Shown: one piece after another, positions 8,387 to 12,805 of the stretch | How positions within the stretch are numbered: the first letter of the stretch is position 1 | How the letters are laid out: each line of letters starts with the position of its first letter | Source of the DNA: an uncultured Flavobacterium sp. | GTDB taxonomy: Bacteria; Bacteroidota; Bacteroidia; Flavobacteriales; Flavobacteriaceae | DNA: 12,805 bases | Direction of reading: 5' to 3' | Assembly (NCBI GenBank): GCA_945957245.1 | Contig: CAMFLD010000029.1 | Coordinates: 1-12,805, forward strand | Translations under genes and position numbers: made by a program | The notes under the pieces: model-generated | The model's input: only the letters and a program-made list of their open reading frames with translations | Database searches by the model: none | Told to the model about the DNA's origin: nothing

Positions 8387-8965
8387 TAAATTTTTTAACG
8401 CTTGTTTGATTAATGTTTCGACTCCAGCTTCCGGATTTTCCCTGATTATTTTATCAACCACCTTTTCAGCATTTTTCCTCACATAACCCAAAACCTCCAA
8501 AGCAGATAACGCTTCTTCTCTGGAAATATTGTGTTGTGCCATAGAAATTTCGTCTAAATCATAGATTTTTAACACTTTCTCCCTCAAATCCAATATTACT
8601 CTTTGAGCCGTTTTGCCTCCAATCCCTTTTATAGACTGGATGGTTCCTACATCGCCATTGCCTATAGCATGTATGATTTGCTTTGGGTCTAACGAAGACA
8701 GCATGGTTCGGGCAATCCCGGCACCAATCCCTGATACAGAAAGCAGTAATTTGAATAATTCCCTTTCTGATTTTTCCATAAAACCAAATAAAGAATGGGC
8801 ATCTTCCTTGATCTGGAGATATGTATATAGTTTTACAAAATCAGTATTAGGAAGTAAAGAAAATGTATGTAGTGAAATATTAATGTGATAGCCAACGCCA
8901 TTGCAGTCTATAACGACTTCAGTAGGGGATTTTTCAACTAATTTTCCTTGAATATGTGCAATCAT
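8384..8965 (-). CDS. ruvA: Holliday junction branch migration protein RuvA
   Basis: RuvA binds four-way DNA junctions as a tetramer and loads the RuvB motor for branch migration in recombinational repair, in the cytoplasm. The 193-residue length is normal. Domain I (OB fold, residues 1-64) starts MIAHIQGKLVEKSP and has the conserved CNGVGYHI (21-28). Domain II has two helix-hairpin-helix DNA-binding motifs, VSGIGAGIA (77-85) and IKGIGGKTAQRV (112-123). After a linker (about 130-147), domain III (148-193) has REEALSALEVLGY, the RuvB-contacting helix region. The ATG at 8965 gives the canonical N-terminus. It is the first gene of the cluster, 20 bases downstream of a good -7 box, and sprA follows after 3 bases in the same frame. 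No ruvB or ruvC is present in the window. The link to sprA appears to be transcriptional only; I see no functional connection. Confidence 0.97.
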   Translation of the reverse strand: MIAHIQGKLVEKSPTEVVIDCNGVGYHINISLHTFSLLPNTDFVKLYTYLQIKEDAHSLFGFMEKSERELFKLLLSVSGIGAGIARTMLSSLDPKQIIHAIGNGDVGTIQSIKGIGGKTAQRVILDLREKVLKIYDLDEISMAQHNISREEALSALEVLGYVRKNAEKVVDKIIRENPEAGVETLIKQALKNL

Positions 8966-8968
8966 ATT

Positions 8969-9052
8969 TTACAAAATCTATTTCCAAATATAACAAAATT
9001 CCTGAATTGCAAAAATCTGCACCCTTTTATCGGTACAATATTACAAAATCTA
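8969..9052. repeat. 12-bp direct repeat flanking the maeB-ruvA intergenic gap
   Basis: TTACAAAATCTA occurs at 8969-8980 and again at 9041-9052, start points 72 bases apart. The second copy contains the malic enzyme stop codon and the first lies a few bases upstream of the ruvA ATG, so the pair brackets the intergenic region and its promoter. It may be a relic of a small duplication or simple AT-rich chance; there is no mobile element between the copies. Confidence 0.35.
8985..9012 (-). promoter_or_regulatory. Bacteroidota-type promoter for the ruvA-sprA-gcvH-vanZ cluster
   Basis: On the minus strand TTG (9012-9010) is followed by 17 bases and then TATATTTG (8992-8985), an exact match to the Bacteroidota -7 consensus TAnnTTTG with an accepted -33 TTG spacing. 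The -7 box lies 20 bases upstream of the ruvA ATG, implying a very short leader. No terminator is visible after the malic enzyme gene, so read-through from upstream may add to this promoter. The motif match is seen directly; its activity is inferred. Confidence 0.55.
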
Positions 9053-11344
9053 CTTGGCTGACATCTTTTTTCTTTTCTCTTTTTCCTGGGCATCAACTAC
9101 TGCAACAGCAACCATATTCACCATTTCTTCTACGCTGGCGCCTAACTGGAAAATGTGTACCGCCTTTTCCATTCCCAACATAATCGGGCCGATGGAATCT
9201 ACTTTATAGAGTTCTTTCAGGAGCTTGTACGTTATATTGGCAGCTTCCAAATTAGGGAATACCAAGGTGTTTACTTTTTTTCCAGCTAATTTTGAGAATG
9301 GGAATTTGGCTTTCAGCATATCGGCATTCAAGGCAAAGTCGGTTTGTATTTCTCCATCCACAACCAGATCCGGATAATATTTATGCAGGTAAGCTACAGC
9401 TTCACGTACTTTAGTGGCACTTTCGTTAGCAGATGAACCAAAGTTGGAAAAGGAAACCATGGCAATTACAGGTTCCATTCCAAACATTCGAACTGTTTTA
9501 GCAGTCATCAGAGCGATTTTGGCTAATTCATCTGCTGTTGGATTTGGATTAATGGCTGTGTCAGACAGGAACATTGGACCACGGTTGGTCATCATCATGT
9601 TTGTAGTCGCAATTAGGGTAATTCCCGGAGCTTTTCCAATGAGTTGCATCAATGGTTTCACAGTAGATGGATAGCTTCGGGAGTAACCGGATACCATAGC
9701 ATCGGCGTCTCCATAATTGACCATCATAGCAGCAAAATAATTCCGTTCCCGCATCCATTTTTGGGCATCCAGCAATGAAATTCCACGACGTTGTCTGGAT
9801 TTCCAATAACTGTCGGCATAACGTAACCTTCTGTCGTCTTCTTCTTTTGTTTTTGGGTCGAAAATAGGCACATCAGCATCCCAGCCTAATTCTTCCTTAA
9901 GCTCTAAAATTACTTCTTTGTTTCCTAAAAGTATCGGTTTAGCAATACCGTCTTCGTAGGCAATCTGCGCAGCTTTCAATACGTCAAGATGGTCTGCCTC
10001 GGCAAAAACCACACGTTTTGGATCCGTTTTTGCCCTGTTGGTCAACATTCGGAGTAATTTATTATCTGAACCCAAACGTTCCAAAAGTTCCTCCTCATAT
10101 TTTTCCCAATCCGTAATCGGATGCAATGCAACACCTGATTCCATAGCGGCTTTGGCTACAGCTGGCGGTACTTTGGCAATAAGTCTTGGGTCAAATGGTT
10201 TTGGGATGATATAATCTTTTCCAAAGACAAGTTTGGTTTCGCCATAAGCAATGTTCACCTGTTCCGGTACGGATTCCTTGGCTAATTCTGCTAAAGCAAC
10301 TACTGCTGCTTTTTTCATTTCTTCATTAATCTTCGTAGCTCTTACATCAAGTGCTCCACGGAAAATATAAGGAAAACCAAGTACATTATTTACTTGGTTA
10401 GGATGATCGGAACGACCGGTTGCCATAATAATATCCCTCCGGGTTTTGATGGCCAAATCATATTTTATTTCCGGATTTGGATTGGCCATAGCAAATACAA
10501 TAGGGTTTTTTGCCATTCCCAATAACATTTCCGGGGTAACGATGTCACCTGTTGAAAGTCCTACAAATACATCTGTTCCTGCCATTGCTTCCTCTAAAGT
10601 TGGCGAAACGGCTTTATCTGTAGCATATTTTCTCTGATTTTCAGAAATCCTTTCATCGTCTTTCCGCAGAGCCCCTTTGCTGTTAAACATTAGGATGTTA
10701 TCTTCTTTTACTCCGAAAGAAACGTAAAGGTTGGCACAGGCAATGGCTGCTGAACCTGCTCCCGAAATGACCATTTTGATTTCATCTATTTTTTTTCCGG
10801 CCAATTCTACTGCATTCAGTAACGCAGCAGAAGATATTATGGCGGTACCATGCTGGTCATCGTGCATTACCGGAATATTAAGCTCTTCTACAAGCCTTCT
10901 TTCAATTTCAAAAGATTCCGGGGCTTTAATATCTTCAAGGTTGATTCCTCCAAAAGTAGGAGCAATATTTTTTACAGTTTCAATAAAAGCATCTACATTT
11001 TTGGTATCAACTTCAATGTCAAATACATCAATGTCCGCAAAGATTTTAAACAGCAAAGCTTTTCCTTCCATAACCGGTTTTGAAGCTTCAGGACCAATAT
11101 CGCCCAAACCTAAAACGGCGGTACCGTTACTGATTACGGCAACAAGGTTTCCTTTGGAAGTATATTTATAAACGTTGTTTACATCTTTCGCAATTTCCAG
11201 ACACGGCTCTGCAACACCCGGCGAATACGCTAAGGATAAGTCTCTTTGGGTAGCATATTTTTTGGTTGGTACTATTTTAATCTTTCCCGGAGTCGGTTTA
11301 GCGTGGTATAAAAGTGCTTCTCTTCGTTTGCTGTCTTTGTGCAT
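9050..11344 (-). CDS. maeB: NADP-dependent malic enzyme with C-terminal phosphotransacetylase-like domain
   Basis: This enzyme oxidatively decarboxylates malate to pyruvate and CO2, making NAD(P)H at the junction of the TCA cycle, gluconeogenesis and lipid synthesis. At 764 residues it matches MaeB-type fused enzymes. The malic domain (about 1-430) shows the catalytic tyrosine in LAYSPGVAEPC (Y40), the lysine in MEGKALLFK (K95), metal ligands in NLEDIKAP (E137, D138) and HDDQHGT (161-167, D162/D163), and a Rossmann SGAGSAA (194-200). The phosphotransacetylase-like domain (about 430-752) has VFAEADHLDVLKAA (446-459), DADAMVSGYSRSYPSTVKPL (546-565) and FPNLEAANITYKLL (696-709). In characterised MaeB proteins this domain is usually not a working transacetylase and mediates assembly and acetyl-CoA inhibition. 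A lysine-rich tail ends the protein. A -7 box lies 20 bases before the ATG. NADP rather than NAD preference is assumed from family, not read from the sequence. Confidence 0.95.
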   Translation of the reverse strand: MHKDSKRREALLYHAKPTPGKIKIVPTKKYATQRDLSLAYSPGVAEPCLEIAKDVNNVYKYTSKGNLVAVISNGTAVLGLGDIGPEASKPVMEGKALLFKIFADIDVFDIEVDTKNVDAFIETVKNIAPTFGGINLEDIKAPESFEIERRLVEELNIPVMHDDQHGTAIISSAALLNAVELAGKKIDEIKMVISGAGSAAIACANLYVSFGVKEDNILMFNSKGALRKDDERISENQRKYATDKAVSPTLEEAMAGTDVFVGLSTGDIVTPEMLLGMAKNPIVFAMANPNPEIKYDLAIKTRRDIIMATGRSDHPNQVNNVLGFPYIFRGALDVRATKINEEMKKAAVVALAELAKESVPEQVNIAYGETKLVFGKDYIIPKPFDPRLIAKVPPAVAKAAMESGVALHPITDWEKYEEELLERLGSDNKLLRMLTNRAKTDPKRVVFAEADHLDVLKAAQIAYEDGIAKPILLGNKEVILELKEELGWDADVPIFDPKTKEEDDRRLRYADSYWKSRQRRGISLLDAQKWMRERNYFAAMMVNYGDADAMVSGYSRSYPSTVKPLMQLIGKAPGITLIATTNMMMTNRGPMFLSDTAINPNPTADELAKIALMTAKTVRMFGMEPVIAMVSFSNFGSSANESATKVREAVAYLHKYYPDLVVDGEIQTDFALNADMLKAKFPFSKLAGKKVNTLVFPNLEAANITYKLLKELYKVDSIGPIMLGMEKAVHIFQLGASVEEMVNMVAVAVVDAQEKEKRKKMSAK

Positions 11345-11364
11345 GATCTTTATTTTGATAATTA

Positions 11365-11372
11365 CAAAGGTA
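11365..11372 (-). promoter_or_regulatory. -7 promoter element for the malic enzyme gene
   Basis: The minus strand reads TACCTTTG, an exact TAnnTTTG match, 20 bases upstream of the malic enzyme ATG. It lies between the terminator of the AsmA-like gene and the malic enzyme start, where a promoter is needed. I see no TTG at the expected -33 distance (about 11390-11398), so the upstream half is missing or degenerate. Confidence 0.45.
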
Positions 11373-11429
11373 GAAGACTCAGTGTAAAAAGGAAATTTTT
11401 GAGGGTTTTCTTTTGAAGAAAATAGAAAT

Positions 11430-11456
11430 AAAAAAACCCTTCTGTTAAAGAAGGGT
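11430..11456 (-). terminator. Intrinsic terminator of the AsmA-like gene
   Basis: On the minus strand an 8-bp stem ACCCTTCT / AGAAGGGT (11456-11449 and 11443-11436) with a 5-base loop is followed by an unbroken T run (11435-11430, with one more T as the last base of the stem). It starts 7 bases past the stop codon of the AsmA-like gene. The opposite side has only CTTTATATT, so it should work mainly for the minus strand. It separates the AsmA-like gene from the malic enzyme unit. Confidence 0.9.
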
Positions 11457-11463
11457 CTTTATA

Positions 11464-12805
11464 TTATTTTGTTGGTGTTGTAGCAGGAGTTGACTCACTT
11501 TTGGCTGGCTCATCCTTTTTCTTTTTGTTGAATAAACCATTAAATAAATCTTTAGCCTTGGTCTTGACATCAGTCTTAACATCAGTTTTGGTAGTGTCTG
11601 ACTTAGGTTTAGTAGCATTTGAAAGAGCACTATTCAAAAGGTCTTTTCCGTTGCTGATCAATTTGTCTTTTTTCTGCTTAATCAGGTTGGTTGCCAAATT
11701 GGTTGTTTGTTGCTTAATATCAGTGGTGATTTTAGGACTTTTAAAAGTTCCTGTAAGTAGTGCGTTAACCGGAATATTGTCAATTTTTTTAGCGTCAGCC
11801 GGACTAAGCTGACTTATAATATTATTGACTTCAGGGCCCAGGTATTTTGCCGGAAGATCAAATTTCAGGTTATAATTCATACTTTGATCAAAACCATGTG
11901 TACCACCTATTGTAACCCTAACATCCTGATATTTCAGATCAAATGGTTTAATATTTACTTTTCCGTCCTTGAAGGTTACCGCAGCTTTCAAATCATTGAG
12001 GTTAACTTTTTTCAAATCGATGAAATTCAATTTGCTGTCCAAAGCACTCAACAGTTCAGAATTGCTCGAATTGATTGTTGTAGAAAGCAATTGTCCTAAT
12101 AAATCACCGCTTATGCTATTCACATCAGGACTCATTTCCTTATCTTTTAGGTTACCCGAAACTTTGATTTTTGAATTTAGTTTTCCATTAATTACACCCG
12201 CTATTGGGGCAATTTTTTTCATCATGTCCAATTGGGTAAAAGTCTGCGCAATATCAACACTGTTTAACCCTAAATCCATGTTGAATTTTGAAACTTTCTC
12301 TTTAGTAGAAACATCTCCATTGAAGGTAATAGCACCACCAAAAATATCGGTTTTACCATTCTCCAAAGTAGCTTTCTGATCTTTGATAATGATTTTTCCT
12401 GATACATTTTTCAATACCAGATTATCATAAAGAACCGTATTTGCCTTAGCAGTTAAGGAGCAGTTCAGGAAAGCCGGAATCTTCATTGCTTCGGCAGGTT
12501 TTGCAGCTTCTTTTTTGGTATTGGTTTCCGATGTCATGAAGTCACTAACGGCAAGTTGGTTCGAATTCAGGTTAAAATTCCCTTTAAGTTCCTGGTTTCG
12601 GAATACAAACCCGTAGAAATTTTCCAGAACACCATTTACAGCCAAATCGGTTTTTCCTGTAGTAGCATTGAACTGCTTAAGATTAACTTTACTTGGGTCA
12701 AAAGAAACCAAAGCACGACTGATTTTCATAGTTTTACCATTCTCATCAGTATAATTAAATCCGGTTAAATCGATAGTTCCGGCATTTTTGAGTCGGGCAT
12801 AATCA
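11464..12805 (-). CDS. AsmA-like protein, C-terminal part (5' end outside the window)
   Basis: 446 codons are visible and the frame stays open to the right edge, so the gene starts outside. The in-frame ATG at 12729 is probably not the start: the 25 codons before it (beginning DYARLKNAG and including TIDLTGFNYTDENGK) continue the same kind of sequence. The protein is built of repeated short beta-strands with alternating hydrophobic residues and recurring phrases such as GKIIIKDQKATLENGKTD, GGAITFNGDVSTKEKV, GKLNSKIKVSGNLKD and VTIGGTHGFDQSMNYNL. This is the pattern of the AsmA/TamB-like C-terminal region, whose members are thought to span the periplasm and help outer-membrane assembly or lipid transport. 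The body ends near PVNALLTGTFKSPKI. A low-complexity Lys/Thr/Asp tail follows, with TDVKTDVKT and FNKKKKDEPAKSESTPATTPTK-type composition. The membrane anchor expected at the N-terminus is not in view. The family call is moderately sure; the exact role is unknown. Confidence 0.8.
   Translation of the reverse strand, partial: DYARLKNAGTIDLTGFNYTDENGKTMKISRALVSFDPSKVNLKQFNATTGKTDLAVNGVLENFYGFVFRNQELKGNFNLNSNQLAVSDFMTSETNTKKEAAKPAEAMKIPAFLNCSLTAKANTVLYDNLVLKNVSGKIIIKDQKATLENGKTDIFGGAITFNGDVSTKEKVSKFNMDLGLNSVDIAQTFTQLDMMKKIAPIAGVINGKLNSKIKVSGNLKDKEMSPDVNSISGDLLGQLLSTTINSSNSELLSALDSKLNFIDLKKVNLNDLKAAVTFKDGKVNIKPFDLKYQDVRVTIGGTHGFDQSMNYNLKFDLPAKYLGPEVNNIISQLSPADAKKIDNIPVNALLTGTFKSPKITTDIKQQTTNLATNLIKQKKDKLISNGKDLLNSALSNATKPKSDTTKTDVKTDVKTKAKDLFNGLFNKKKKDEPAKSESTPATTPTK
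11563..11586. repeat. 12-bp tandem repeat in the tail of the AsmA-like gene
   Basis: CTTGACATCAGT (11563-11574) is followed at once by CTTAACATCAGT (11575-11586), 11 of 12 bases identical. It encodes the duplicated TDVKTDVKT in the charged tail. The unit is four codons, so copy-number changes keep the frame. It looks like a simple slippage duplication in a low-constraint region. Confidence 0.6.

Noticed and set aside
9561..9806. An 81-codon minus-strand frame inside the malic enzyme gene
   Set aside because: It is an out-of-frame shadow of the phosphotransacetylase-like domain, with Trp/Cys-rich sequence that has no family character.
10731..11171. A 146-codon plus-strand open frame opposite the malic enzyme gene
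   Set aside because: It lies wholly antisense to a conserved catalytic domain, has low-complexity Ser/Pro/Ile composition typical of a mirror frame, and matches no family I know.
1..12805. A mobile element, CRISPR array, defence island or other new system
   Set aside because: There are no transposase, integrase, nuclease or toxin-like genes, no regularly spaced repeats, no tRNA or att-like ends, and no intergenic region longer than 120 bases. All long frames are explained by known families or cut at the edges.

Overview
The window reads as a chromosomal segment of a Bacteroidota bacterium, most likely a member of the Flavobacteriaceae close to Flavobacterium. Three things point there: a full-length sprA/sov-type gene, which is restricted to Bacteroidota with a type IX secretion system (T9SS); promoter-like boxes of the Bacteroidota form TAnnTTTG upstream of two genes, with a near match before a third; and AT-rich leaders with no Shine-Dalgarno motif. 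All recognised genes lie on the minus strand, so transcription runs from high to low coordinates.

In the direction of transcription the layout is as follows. (1) The 3' part of an AsmA-like gene enters from the right edge (12805 to 11464) and ends at a strong intrinsic terminator (11456-11430). (2) A new unit starts with a promoter box at 11372-11365 and a 764-residue malic enzyme fused to a phosphotransacetylase-like domain (11344-9050). (3) An 84-base gap carries the best promoter in the window (TTG, 17 bases, TATATTTG). It precedes a tightly packed cluster: ruvA (8965-8384), sprA (8380-1028), gcvH (964-584) and a VanZ-like membrane protein gene (612-208). ruvA and sprA are 3 bases apart. 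gcvH starts 63 bases after sprA. The VanZ-like gene overlaps gcvH by 29 bases. The cluster ends in an intrinsic terminator whose T/A tract contains the VanZ stop codon (209-177). (4) A small secreted-protein gene begins at 124 and runs out of the left edge.

Functionally this is a housekeeping neighbourhood with one specialist gene. RuvA acts in Holliday-junction processing, GcvH in glycine cleavage, and the malic enzyme in making pyruvate and NADPH. SprA is the giant outer-membrane channel of the T9SS, which exports surface adhesins and enzymes and supports gliding. No other T9SS component is in the window. I see no obvious functional link between sprA and its neighbours beyond shared transcription.

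I found no mobile element, CRISPR array, tRNA or rRNA, and no unexplained non-coding stretch longer than 120 bases. I do not see an undescribed system. The most notable observation is the sprA start: its only credible initiation codon is TTG, in the same frame as the ruvA stop and 3 bases after it.
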